Source of the DNA: Bacteriovoracaceae bacterium UBA7317
Lineage (GTDB): Bacteria; Bdellovibrionota; Bacteriovoracia; Bacteriovoracales; Bacteriovoracaceae
Length of the DNA stretch: 61,403 nt
Assembly: GCA_002474345.1 (NCBI GenBank)
Contig: DKQD01000003.1
Location: 27,617 to 89,019, forward strand
Reading direction: 5' to 3'
Below, piece by piece: positions 27,084 to 35,982 of the stretch. The position numbers and the translations under genes were made by a program. The first letter of the stretch is position 1; the number at the start of each line of letters is the position of its first letter. The notes beneath the pieces were generated by a model. The model was not told where the DNA came from. It did not search any database and saw only the letters and a program-made list of their open reading frames with translations.

Positions 27084-30000
27084 GTGAAGGCTTCTTTGCT
27101 TTTTTTTCAAATTTTTTTTGTAAAAAAGAAGGCCGCTTTTTTATGTGCCTTAATACTTTGTTTCTTTTTTCATGGTTCTGGCTTCGCTAATGATTTTTCT
27201 AAAAAAGAGAAAGAGTTTGAAAGAGGCATCCTCGACTTATCAAAAAGAAAGAATGATGGATTAAAAACAATTGACTTAAAGGGAGAATGGTCATTTTACT
27301 GGAATAAGTTTTTGGACCCAAAGTCTGTTCTTTCAGGTGCAATTCCCAAAGAAGACGGCTTTTTAAAAGTGCCAAGTTCCTGGAAAAAGAGTGAGTTTGG
27401 AAATGAATTGATGGCACCAAAAGGTTTTGGCAGCTATCTTCTTCGTGTAAAAGGTGTCCCTCAAAAAATGGCCCTTTATTTTTATCCAGGGCGGGTTAAG
27501 CAAACATCTAAAGTTTTTCTTATTCAAGGGGGGCGAGCGGACGTTATTTTTGAAGCTGGAATTCCTGGTAATAAAGTGGACAAAGAATTACCACAGCTTT
27601 TGTCAACGAAGAAGCAAAAAGTCGTTTTAGAAAAAGGTGATTTCACTCTTTTGATTCACGCCTCGAACTTCGGATATAGAGATGGTGGGGTGGCGATAGC
27701 TCCAAGGTTTTACTCTAAATCCAATATTAAGATGGATTATTTTAAAATGTTCTCTTCAGGAATGCTTCTCATTATGGTGCTCTACCATTTTGGACTTTTC
27801 TTGAAAAGAAGAGGGGATAAGGCCGCTCTTTATTTTTCCTTGATCTGCCTTTTTATGTTTTTTAGGCATACGATTATAAATGACCACCAATACTTTTTTA
27901 TGGCACCTTCTTATTGGGCCCACCAAATATCAGTTAAGTTGGAGTTTTTGGGTCTTTCATTGACTCCTTTTCTTTTTGCAGGTTTTTTAAAAGAAATTTT
28001 TACGGGGAGTTTTCAAAAGTTTTTTAAAATTTCTTTTGTCTTTTCAATTCTTCTCTCTTTGATTGTTGTCGTTTTTCCCGCTTCTGTTTTTACTAAAATG
28101 CCTTTTCTTATTCCCATGCAAATAAATGCCTTAGGAACGATTTTATTTGGAATCATACGTTTTGTGATACTCCACTTTAAAAAAGATAAGTTTGCTGGTT
28201 ATTGCTTAATTTCAATGGGGATTTGGTTTTTTACTGTATTAATGGATGTCTTAATCATTTTTAACGTAATTAATCTCGAAATTAAATTAACCCAATTTGG
28301 TTTTCTTTTTTGGATTTTATCCCAAAGTTATATCCTCTCGGTAAAGTTTTCAAATGCTTATGAAACAGCAGAGAGGCTTTCTAAAGATCTGCAAAAAGAA
28401 GTTAAAAAGCAGACCAAGCAAGCTCATGAAGCAAGAGAAAGAGCTGAAAAGTCTGAAAAAGAAGTCGCAGGCCTCATGGACAATATGAGGCAATCTGTTT
28501 TCTGTATCGGTCGTGAGAAGGAGGTAATTGCACCTGTCTCTTTTTATTCTGAAACTCTTTTTGGTCAAAAAATTATAGGTAAGTCTATTTATGATGTTCT
28601 TTATAAGGGGATGGACCGAAGAAAAGAGTCCTTTGGTGGTCTTGAGATGGCCTTGTCGGTTATCTTTGGGGCTGACGACCTCCAATTTGACCTTTTAAAA
28701 GACCAATTACCCACGAGGCTCATTGTAAATACAGAAAGTAAAAAAACAGAAAAGGGTGAAAATAAAGTTTTAAAGATTAGTAATAACCCGATTTTTGATA
28801 ATGAGGGCAGCCTTTTAAAGCTTATGTATGTCGTAGAAGACATCTCGGATGTGGAGGCCCTTGAACAAAAAATGAAAGAACAGAAAGAGGAAGTTTCTAA
28901 AAAAGCCGGTGTAATTCAAGAACTCGCAGGAAATAAAAAAGAGGACCTTCAGAACTTTTTTGATGATAGTTACGAGCTTCTCCAACTCTCTATTGATGAA
29001 TTAAAAAGAATGAGAAGCGAGCAACTTGAAGGAGAGTCAGGTCAAAAGTCTTTAGATATAATTTTTAGAAACTGCCATACTTTAAAAGGAAACTCTCGAA
29101 TTTTTGGCCTTTCTCTTATTTCTAAAAAGTCCCACGAGGTAGAAGGTGTTTTAGAAGTTTTTCAAAAAGAAGAGGAGGTAAAAGATGTTTTAGAGAACTC
29201 CTTAAAATCTCTTTATGATCTTAGGGGGCAGGTCTCCGAGTATTTTATGGTATCACGAGATCTTTTTGGAGTGGAATCTCAAGATGAAATACGCTTTAAA
29301 AATGAAATACATGAACTTATGCTCGATTTTGAATATTGGATCGCTCAAATTTATTTCCAATCAAGAAATACTGGTTATGAACCTGAGGGGATAAAGGATT
29401 TATGGAAAAAGCTTGTTGACTTGGATGAAGATATAAGAGAGCAGATTCTTTCATCCTTAGTTAGAGTTTTACACGGTCTTAAAGGATTGAGTAGGGCCTT
29501 AAATTTAAAGTCTTTAAGTGAATCAATTCACCAATTGGAAGGTGTCATTTACGACTTTTCCCCAAGTATTGATAAAGAAGATGAGAGTACTCATGAACGA
29601 TTGGAGTCAGCTTATAATGAGGTCATAAATTTGGCCAGGAACCTTTATTTAAAGTCAGTGGATTTTAAACCTCTCGTATTAGCCTCTGATCAGTGGACGG
29701 AGCTAATTTCAGAATTTATTCAAATAGCTTCTTTATATTTTAATGGCAGATCTGAAGACCAAAAGTCCATAATAAATAGAATTTACCTTTTTAATACAAG
29801 GGCTTCCAACTTTAGATTTCATTTTTCCCCATCTATTATTAGGTCCGTGTATGATTTTTTTGGAGGGAGTTCAGACTCTGAAAAAAATAAGATAAAGAGG
29901 GCTTTTAATAGCATATGGCTTTATTTAAAGTGGATCATTCAAATTGATATTGAAAAAAGTGTAGATTTTCAATTAAGAGATACGCTTATCTCCTATTTTG

Positions 30001-31145
30001 ATGAAGATAAAGACCATTTGAAAAGAAGTGAGATCATAAAAAAGATCCGTTTGAGAAGCGATACTCAGAACGGTCCCATTCTTTTTACGATATTTGAAAA
30101 AATTAATAATCAAGAAAATTTTCTTATGGAGGATTTTCTCCTTGTTTTAGAAAAATTAGAAGCCTCTGATGACAAAGACTTTAAAGGACGAGAATTGTTG
30201 GAAAGGTTAATACCAAAACAAGATTCGAAGTCGTCTTTAGGTGAACTTTTTCTTGGTCTAAAAAACCTTTTTAACTATGAAAACTTTGAGTTAATAACTT
30301 CCAACAATCAAATTCAAGGAGAAAGCATAGAGACTTTAAAGGAAATCATTAATTCAAGACATTTAAATATTTTTCCTTATCTTCAAAGTTTAGATTTTAT
30401 GAGAGTTTTAAGAAGTTATGTTTATTTGGATGAGGATAGTGAACAGAGTAGAAAACCAAATACAGTAGATGTTTTAATGGAGAATTTTGAAGGACTCAAA
30501 TCTCATCTAAAAGATAGATGGGATGATGGGGAGATACCTAACTGGGACGAAATGGATAAATTCTTAAAACATCTTGAAGACATACCAGTTAAGTATTCTT
30601 TAAGAAAGCTTGGTTCAATGGCAACAGAAATGGGTAAAGGTTTAGGTAAAAAGGTTAAGTTCGTTATGAAAGGTGATCAAGCTTCCCTACCTAAAGAAAA
30701 GTTAACAATTTTAAAGGATGGAATTATACATTTGGTGAGAAACTCTATTGATCATGGTATTGAAGCACCAGAGATTCGAAAAAGTTTAGGTAAGGATGTT
30801 TTTGGAAAACTCGAGGTAACACTATCAAAAGAGAAATCAGGGGGGCTTTCATTAAGCATATCTGATGATGGTGGCGGTATCAAATTTGATAAAGTCTTAG
30901 ATAAAGCCATTGAGCGCGGTATTATAAAGAACGCTGAAAAAGCAAGTTTAAGTTACCAAGACAAAGTCAATCTTATCTTTGAACCTCGACTAAGCACAAA
31001 AGAAAAATTGACAGATATATCGGGAAGAGGAATTGGAATGGACGTCGTCAAGAAAAATATTAAAAGCCTTGGAGGTTCAATCGAGGTTATCACTGAGCTT
31101 AATAAAGGTACAAACTTTATTATACGTCTTGAAAAAATTGAATAA
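27084..31145 (+). CDS. Giant 7TM-DISM kinase with two Hpt domains and CheA-type ATPase
   Basis: Membrane kinase of 1353 aa, starting at GTG. Order: signal/TM segment (about 15-35), DISM-type extracytoplasmic region (LKGEWSFYWNKFL), about seven membrane helices (about 220-425), a coiled coil, and a PAS-like region (about 465-595). Hpt 1 has His665 in NCHTLKGNSR and Hpt 2 has His797 in VLHGLKGLSR. A long helical stretch of about 350 aa follows, then the CheA-type ATPase with HLVRNSIDHGIEA, SDDGGGIKFD and SGRGIGMDVV at the C-terminus. Again no CheW-binding domain. The N-terminal half is paralogous to the 22325 kinase. Two phospho-acceptor domains in one chain could feed two response regulators. 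The ligand is unknown; the neighbouring phosphatase suggests, weakly, a phosphate or envelope link. Confidence 0.88.
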   Translation: MKASLLFFQIFFVKKKAAFLCALILCFFFHGSGFANDFSKKEKEFERGILDLSKRKNDGLKTIDLKGEWSFYWNKFLDPKSVLSGAIPKEDGFLKVPSSWKKSEFGNELMAPKGFGSYLLRVKGVPQKMALYFYPGRVKQTSKVFLIQGGRADVIFEAGIPGNKVDKELPQLLSTKKQKVVLEKGDFTLLIHASNFGYRDGGVAIAPRFYSKSNIKMDYFKMFSSGMLLIMVLYHFGLFLKRRGDKAALYFSLICLFMFFRHTIINDHQYFFMAPSYWAHQISVKLEFLGLSLTPFLFAGFLKEIFTGSFQKFFKISFVFSILLSLIVVVFPASVFTKMPFLIPMQINALGTILFGIIRFVILHFKKDKFAGYCLISMGIWFFTVLMDVLIIFNVINLEIKLTQFGFLFWILSQSYILSVKFSNAYETAERLSKDLQKEVKKQTKQAHEARERAEKSEKEVAGLMDNMRQSVFCIGREKEVIAPVSFYSETLFGQKIIGKSIYDVLYKGMDRRKESFGGLEMALSVIFGADDLQFDLLKDQLPTRLIVNTESKKTEKGENKVLKISNNPIFDNEGSLLKLMYVVEDISDVEALEQKMKEQKEEVSKKAGVIQELAGNKKEDLQNFFDDSYELLQLSIDELKRMRSEQLEGESGQKSLDIIFRNCHTLKGNSRIFGLSLISKKSHEVEGVLEVFQKEEEVKDVLENSLKSLYDLRGQVSEYFMVSRDLFGVESQDEIRFKNEIHELMLDFEYWIAQIYFQSRNTGYEPEGIKDLWKKLVDLDEDIREQILSSLVRVLHGLKGLSRALNLKSLSESIHQLEGVIYDFSPSIDKEDESTHERLESAYNEVINLARNLYLKSVDFKPLVLASDQWTELISEFIQIASLYFNGRSEDQKSIINRIYLFNTRASNFRFHFSPSIIRSVYDFFGGSSDSEKNKIKRAFNSIWLYLKWIIQIDIEKSVDFQLRDTLISYFDEDKDHLKRSEIIKKIRLRSDTQNGPILFTIFEKINNQENFLMEDFLLVLEKLEASDDKDFKGRELLERLIPKQDSKSSLGELFLGLKNLFNYENFELITSNNQIQGESIETLKEIINSRHLNIFPYLQSLDFMRVLRSYVYLDEDSEQSRKPNTVDVLMENFEGLKSHLKDRWDDGEIPNWDEMDKFLKHLEDIPVKYSLRKLGSMATEMGKGLGKKVKFVMKGDQASLPKEKLTILKDGIIHLVRNSIDHGIEAPEIRKSLGKDVFGKLEVTLSKEKSGGLSLSISDDGGGIKFDKVLDKAIERGIIKNAEKASLSYQDKVNLIFEPRLSTKEKLTDISGRGIGMDVVKKNIKSLGGSIEVITELNKGTNFIIRLEKIE

Positions 31146-31222
31146 TCAATCATCACTGCTTTTTTTCTTGCTATATTTTTTTCTTAAAGTTTAAACTCTT
31201 GTTAAAAAACAGGAGTAAGCTT

Positions 31223-32473
31223 ATGAGAAGACTTTTTTTAAAAAAAATATTTTTTATATTAGGATTCACTTTTTTGGTTTTTCCTTTTTGGGGGTCTTCA
31301 ACTCTTCCTCTTGTAAAAAAAGGTGAAGGTCATTTCCCAACAAGCCTCCTTCTAAGAGCAGACCTACATAAAGGTTTTCAGTTTCCAAACATGTCAACCA
31401 TGAGGAACTCTCACACTGCCCAAAATGATTCTGGAGATTATGCTTTTTCTTTTATGACTTTTATAAAAGGAAAGTGGCTTTCAGCTTTGTGGTACAAGGG
31501 AAGTGATCAGAAGAAAGGAATGATTCTCTATACCGCTACAGAGGATACGATCCTAAGTGATCCCTCTATAAATCAAAAAGGTGACGTGGTTTTTAGTGAG
31601 TTTGGCCTGTCTGGAACAAAGAATGTCTTTGTCTATAGTAAGAAAACCAAGTCCCTCTCACGACCGTTAAAAAATTATGTGGACATTATTCAAAGAGGTT
31701 CTCATTTTCAAATCAACGATGAAGGATTCATCCTCTTTAGGAGCAATAAGTCAAATGATGGCCAATCAATTTATTGCTTAGGAGAAGACCATTTAATCGA
31801 AAAGCTTTCTCAGAGAAAAGAACAAGGTCTAAGCTATCTTTTTGGCCCAAAGCTTGTTGGAGTAAAAGGCTTCTTAGTTAAGGTGAGAGAAGGTGGGCCA
31901 GGAGAGTGGGAAGAAAAGCGTCCGGACTCTCTCCGCTTTTACTCTTTTGAAGGAATTGATAAAGGACCTCTTGTCCTCCACAAGGATACTGACATCGATT
32001 CAGCCTCCCTTTTTAAGCGGTTTGATAACTCAATGGCCGCTTCTTCTGATGGACAATGGATGGCCTTTATTGCTTATTTAAAAGATGGAAAAAGGGCGCT
32101 TGTAAGGCAAAAGTTTGAAGGGACTTTCACTATTATTTCAAAAGAGGGGGCCCATGGAGTTAAGAAAATTGAGTTTTTCTCTCCGAGTATAAATGACTTG
32201 GGGCACGTCGTTTTTAGGGGGATTGGTGATAACGGTAAGCGCCATATTTACCTTGCGGGGACCAATTCAATGAGGATCCTTCTGTCTGAAAATCAGAAAA
32301 TCTCTTTGGATCAAGGGGAGGGAGTTATCTTTGCTCCCGAAGGACCGAGTTTTGGTGGGCAAGCAACTCTTAATAACAAAAATCAAGTCCTTGTAAGGGG
32401 AAGAGTCTTTAAAATCAAAGGGCAAGTTGACCTGGGCCAGGCCCTTTTCCGAGTTCAAGGACCTAAGGATTAA
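31223..32473 (+). CDS. Secreted NxxG-repeat (DUF7453-like) beta protein
   Basis: Exported protein of about 416 aa with a signal peptide (FFILGFTFLVFPFWG). The mature part contains spaced repeats of an N..G.V.F type: INQKGDVVF, INDEGFILF, INDLGHVVF and LNNKNQVLV. Such repeats occur in DUF7453-like beta-propeller or beta-sheet surface proteins. The ATG at 31223 follows AGGAG with 7 nt spacing and is preferred over a TTG at 31199. It lies 77 nt after the giant kinase gene, and a clear terminator ends the unit. Its function is unknown; binding or sensing outside the cell is possible. Confidence 0.72.
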   Translation: MRRLFLKKIFFILGFTFLVFPFWGSSTLPLVKKGEGHFPTSLLLRADLHKGFQFPNMSTMRNSHTAQNDSGDYAFSFMTFIKGKWLSALWYKGSDQKKGMILYTATEDTILSDPSINQKGDVVFSEFGLSGTKNVFVYSKKTKSLSRPLKNYVDIIQRGSHFQINDEGFILFRSNKSNDGQSIYCLGEDHLIEKLSQRKEQGLSYLFGPKLVGVKGFLVKVREGGPGEWEEKRPDSLRFYSFEGIDKGPLVLHKDTDIDSASLFKRFDNSMAASSDGQWMAFIAYLKDGKRALVRQKFEGTFTIISKEGAHGVKKIEFFSPSINDLGHVVFRGIGDNGKRHIYLAGTNSMRILLSENQKISLDQGEGVIFAPEGPSFGGQATLNNKNQVLVRGRVFKIKGQVDLGQALFRVQGPKD

Positions 32474-32540
32474 TTTCATAATTGATAAAAAAATTTTGTG
32501 AGATAAACCTCCTGTTTTGTGTAAATTATATAAAAGAATA

Positions 32541-32569
32541 AAAAAAGGGAGCTGTCGCTCCCTTTTTTT
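32541..32569. terminator. Strong bidirectional intrinsic terminator
   Basis: Perfect 6-bp stem GGGAGC-TGTC-GCTCCC at 32547-32562, flanked by six A on the left and seven T on the right. It therefore works on both strands, for the rightward secreted-protein gene and the leftward proteorhodopsin gene. Confidence 0.9.
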
Positions 32570-32597
32570 CATGGTCATTTTTAATAAATTGCTATCT

Positions 32598-33296
32598 TTA
32601 ATTCTTACTATCAGTCACAGCAGCAGCGTAAATGGCCATACCAAAGGCAATCTTGTTAACAAAGTCCGCTAGGTTATATACCAAATTCATTGTTCCAGCA
32701 TCGGCCCCACTTCCTAGGTAACCGATGGCATAACCTATGGGATAGATTGCCCAACCAATAGTTACGATAAGCCTTAATGTATTAAATGCTTTTTGGCTAG
32801 AAGCATTTCCGCTAGCGGCATTAACCTTACTAGCCTCTCCAGCGAAGATTTCGTAAATAATGTAAAGCCACCCTGCCATTCCTATGACAAAAGCAAGAGT
32901 TACATTCATTGCTTGGGTTTCTCCTAAATAACCCGCTACAAGCATTACTGTTGAGGAGACCAGCAGTCTCCAGAAAAGGCCTGATGCTACGGTCGTTACT
33001 GCAGCTAAGATCACATAAAATTCTACAATTTGAAGGGGGACAGTTATAAACCAATCGACATATCTAATTTCTGTTGGGGATTGTCCGCCAGTAAGCATCC
33101 ATGCTTCTCTCATATAAAAATAATGCCAAGCTGCTATACCTGTTATCAAGCCTGCAATGGTCAGAGAAGTTTTCCACTTTTCTGAGACTCTGTCTCTTTC
33201 TAGAAAGAAGAAAGCTGTCGCCGCTACCATGGCCATGGAAATGACCCAAAAGGAAATAGCTACATGATCTCCTGATTTAAGAAGTAATTCTTTCAT
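32598..33296 (-). CDS. Proteorhodopsin, light-driven proton pump (blue-absorbing type)
   Basis: Seven-helix retinal protein of 232 aa. Helix C reads RYVDWFITVPLQIVEF: Asp81 is the Schiff-base proton acceptor, Thr85 and Glu92 match Thr101 and Glu108 (proton donor) of the green reference, and Gln89 occupies the spectral tuning position 105, predicting blue absorption. His58 matches His75, which pairs with the acceptor. Helix G has the retinal Lys in NLADFVNKIAF. The D/T/E set marks an outward proton pump, not a sodium or chloride pump. AAGGAG precedes the ATG at 10 nt. G+C is visibly higher than in flanking genes (lines of 38-50%), in keeping with the known horizontal spread of this gene. No retinal or carotene gene is in the window. 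Confidence 0.96.
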   Translation of the reverse strand: MKELLLKSGDHVAISFWVISMAMVAATAFFFLERDRVSEKWKTSLTIAGLITGIAAWHYFYMREAWMLTGGQSPTEIRYVDWFITVPLQIVEFYVILAAVTTVASGLFWRLLVSSTVMLVAGYLGETQAMNVTLAFVIGMAGWLYIIYEIFAGEASKVNAASGNASSQKAFNTLRLIVTIGWAIYPIGYAIGYLGSGADAGTMNLVYNLADFVNKIAFGMAIYAAAVTDSKN

Positions 33297-33661
33297 AACT
33301 TCAAGTCTCCTTGGTAAAGATGTGTGTTTATGGATATTTTTTTACCTAGTATTTTAACAGAAAAAGGGTTTCAGATTTTTATATTAGAAAAAAACCTACA
33401 GAAAAAAATTGGAAAGTTAAGTATCATTAAAGGAAATACTTATTGTAAAATCTTGCTAATTATTTGTTTTTTTTAATTTTTTCATTGATAAAACTTAGTA
33501 AACCTTTATTGTATAGAAAATGATAAATGTTTACGAATAACAAAATTGGTAAAGGAAATTATCTCGGATTTGTTTAAACTTAAAAATCCTTTTATCGGGG
33601 ATTTTTAATGAAATTGAAGCGAATAAACGTTTGAATGAAACTTTGTATGAGGAATACTTCC
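33297..33661. other. Intergenic region upstream of proteorhodopsin (365 bp)
   Basis: AT-rich, no coding frame. It should contain the leftward proteorhodopsin promoter, with a Shine-Dalgarno AAGGAG near 33307-33312 on the minus strand. I see no convincing -35/-10 pair or riboswitch-like structure, and no terminator for the msrB side could be recognised. Confidence 0.5.
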
Positions 33662-34291
33662 TTACTCTTTTTTAAAAAGGCTTAGATATTCCTTAAGGCC
33701 TTCTTTTTCAAGGTCTTCTACTGGAATAAAGCGAAGAGATGCTGAGTTGATGCAATAGCGCTGCCCTGTTGGTTGAGGGCCATCGTTAAATAGGTGTCCA
33801 AGGTGGCTGTCGGCATGCTTTGAACGGACTTCTGTCCTTTTCATAAAAAGGCTATTGTCTTCTTTCAGCTTTAGGTTTTCTTTTTCTAGAGGAGCACTAA
33901 ATGAAGGCCAACCTGTTCCGCTATCGTATTTATCTAGAGAACTAAAGAGGGGTTCCCCAGAAACAACGTCAACGTAAACTCCTGCCTTTTTATTATCCCA
34001 ATATTTATTTGAGAAAGGTCTTTCAGTTCCGTCTTCTTGAGTGACTTTGTATTCTAAATCCGTCAGTTTTTCTTTGAGCTCTTTTTTAGACATTGTTTTA
34101 AACCTTTTCCAGTGGCCAGGGGTTTTTGGGCCTTGATTTTTACTTTTATTGACAGAAGCAAGTGACCTGCTGTTTTCAGAAGGGCCATCCATCTCTGTTT
34201 GGTCAAATTGGGCGAGTACGACTGTAAGCGTTAGTAGTCCTAAGCTGAGTTTTATAGTATAGAGTGTTCTTTTTTTGACCGGGTCTTTCAT
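33662..34291 (-). CDS. msrB: Membrane-anchored or secreted methionine-(R)-sulfoxide reductase MsrB
   Basis: Reduces methionine-R-sulfoxide in proteins. The N-terminal hydrophobic segment ([19 protein letters not shown]) is a signal or anchor, placing the enzyme outside the cytoplasm. The MsrB core at about residues 65-200 shows [27 protein letters not shown] and the catalytic Cys in [11 protein letters not shown]. The four zinc-binding cysteines are absent, as in one MsrB subgroup, and the recycling Cys of the DSGCGWPSF type is Thr here. The catalytic Cys is the only cysteine in the protein. It must therefore be regenerated directly by an outside reductant. Protection against light or oxygen damage beside a rhodopsin gene is a tempting but unproved link. 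Confidence 0.9.
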   Translation of the reverse strand: MKDPVKKRTLYTIKLSLGLLTLTVVLAQFDQTEMDGPSENSRSLASVNKSKNQGPKTPGHWKRFKTMSKKELKEKLTDLEYKVTQEDGTERPFSNKYWDNKKAGVYVDVVSGEPLFSSLDKYDSGTGWPSFSAPLEKENLKLKEDNSLFMKRTEVRSKHADSHLGHLFNDGPQPTGQRYCINSASLRFIPVEDLEKEGLKEYLSLFKKE

Positions 34292-34353
34292 ATCTTCTCT
34301 TATGGTGCAGGATCTTTTTTACTCTTTATTTTACCATAAGGCGATTTTTTTCC

Positions 34354-34875
34354 CTATAAAACTCCCGGCTTAATGGGATAGGTTTTATCATTAATTTCAA
34401 GGATATAGACGCCATCTTTTTCAAAGATAAAGTTAGTGATTTCAATATAGCATTTTCTTGAAAACCTGCCCTTAACTTTTCCCTTCAGCGCCATAAAATA
34501 AAGAATATTATTTGTGTCAATGCTAAGTGTTTTGGGGTTGAGGATCTCTTTAATACCTCCCCTAAAAATCAGTGTAACTGAGAGAATTTTACCTTCCTTA
34601 CTTTTTATAATATCCAACGAAGTGGTAACGAGAGGTGTATCAAGGCATGTGACGAAATTCTTTTCTCCCTGGCAGTAGACGACATATTGAGGGAGAGTTT
34701 TACCTTCAATTAGGGGAAAAGCATCTGAGTCATTTTCATCTACAGGTTTTAAATGGCGCAAAAAAAAGCTTATAGTCTTCTCATCTAAAAGAGGCCTTCC
34801 TTCAAAAAGGAGCTCTCCCTCTTCATTTATTTCGTAGTGGTAAACTCTTTTTGAAGGAGGTTTTTTTCTTTTCAT
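34354..34875 (-). CDS. DUF4505-like protein
   Basis: Cytoplasmic protein of 173 aa without signal or membrane segment. The pattern YHYEINEEGELLFEG, KTISFFLRHL and GEKNFVTCLDTPLVTTSL, followed by FRGGIKEILNPKTLSID, resembles the DUF4505 (C8orf82-like) family of unknown function. The match is from memory of the family pattern. It stands 62 nt upstream of msrB on the same strand, so the two may be cotranscribed. Confidence 0.6.
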   Translation of the reverse strand: MKRKKPPSKRVYHYEINEEGELLFEGRPLLDEKTISFFLRHLKPVDENDSDAFPLIEGKTLPQYVVYCQGEKNFVTCLDTPLVTTSLDIIKSKEGKILSVTLIFRGGIKEILNPKTLSIDTNNILYFMALKGKVKGRFSRKCYIEITNFIFEKDGVYILEINDKTYPIKPGVL

Positions 34876-34986
34876 TTAATTAGAATACCTTATCTTTAGG
34901 GGACTTGAAAGTTACGATTATGATTTGGATTTTGGGTCATCAAAATTTTGTTATACTTAATTTTTAATTGATTAAAAAAAGTAAAC

Positions 34987-35964
34987 TCAACTTTTTTTAT
35001 AAGAGTTTATAAACTTCTCTATCCCTTCCATTGTGTTGACTTTTGGTTGATAGCCTAGGATTTTTTTTGCCTTTTTAATATTTAAAGTTTGGGATTTTGC
35101 AAAGAGATTACAAGTGTACCTCGTTAGGACTGGCTCTTTGTTGTTAAGAAAAAATTTGTGTACAATTTCACTTAAAAAGCAATAAGCATAAACAAAGTGG
35201 TAAGATATGAGCTTAGGGTCTCTTTTAAGACCCAATTGATTGAAAACGTGATCAATAATATACCAAAGTTTTTGTGGATTACCATCTGAAATATTAAAAA
35301 TCTGTCCATTGGCAATGTCTTTTGAGAAAAGTGCACACCTAATGGCCTCAACGGCGTTATCTATATAAGTAAGGTCAGTTAGGTTGTTACCTTTTCCAAT
35401 AGTCCTCAATCGTCCTTTATTATTGGCCCTTATTAACCTTGGGAAAATGGCCTCATCTCCGGGGCCAATAATGGCCCTAGGCCTTAGAATAATGGCGTTG
35501 GGAAAGTTTTCTAAAACACTTTTTTCGGCTTTAATTTTTGATTCAATATAATCATTGAGTGGTCTAGTGGTAATGGGGTCACTTTCCTTGATATCCAATA
35601 AATCTTTTGAGCTATGGTAAACACTAGGGCTAGAAATCAAAATAAACTTTTTAATTTTGTATTTTTGGGCCAATTGGGCGAGGTTTGAAGACGCTTTATA
35701 ATTAACCTCTAAAAAATCTTTTCTTTTTCCCCAAGGAGAAGATAAACCACCGCAATGAACAATATGGTCAAAGCCATTCACAATACTTTCCATTTTTTTA
35801 TAATCAGTTAAATCGGCTTTTAAAAAGTGGACGCCTTTATTTAAAAGTTCCCTTCCTTTTTTTTCATTCCTTCCTAGGCCACTTAAATGATTAAAGTCTT
35901 TTTTTAAAATTTCACAGGTTCTCTGTCCTAAAAAACCAGTCGCTCCAGTAACTAAAACTTTCAT
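34987..35964 (-). CDS. NAD(P)-dependent epimerase/dehydratase, 3beta-HSD-like
   Basis: Extended short-chain dehydrogenase of 325 aa. The Rossmann motif TGATGFLG is at residues 6-13, DLTD follows at about 51, the catalytic YxxxK appears as YIESK near 139, and the upstream Ser is in ISSPSVYH. LRPRAIIGPGD is typical of the 3beta-HSD/OleD-like branch, which oxidises or reduces hydroxyl/keto groups on sterols, sugars or beta-hydroxy acids. It is the second gene of a leftward pair, 18 nt after the carbamoyltransferase, and diverges from the ketosynthase operon. I infer reduction of a beta-keto product of the ketosynthase, but a sugar substrate cannot be excluded. Confidence 0.85.
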   Translation of the reverse strand: MKVLVTGATGFLGQRTCEILKKDFNHLSGLGRNEKKGRELLNKGVHFLKADLTDYKKMESIVNGFDHIVHCGGLSSPWGKRKDFLEVNYKASSNLAQLAQKYKIKKFILISSPSVYHSSKDLLDIKESDPITTRPLNDYIESKIKAEKSVLENFPNAIILRPRAIIGPGDEAIFPRLIRANNKGRLRTIGKGNNLTDLTYIDNAVEAIRCALFSKDIANGQIFNISDGNPQKLWYIIDHVFNQLGLKRDPKLISYHFVYAYCFLSEIVHKFFLNNKEPVLTRYTCNLFAKSQTLNIKKAKKILGYQPKVNTMEGIEKFINSYKKS

Positions 35965-35982
35965 TATTTATTCCTTAAAAAG

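Noticed and set aside
8614..31145. A chemotaxis operon because of the CheA-like ATPases
   Set aside because: No CheW, chemoreceptor, CheR or CheB is present and the CheW-binding domain is missing from all three kinases.
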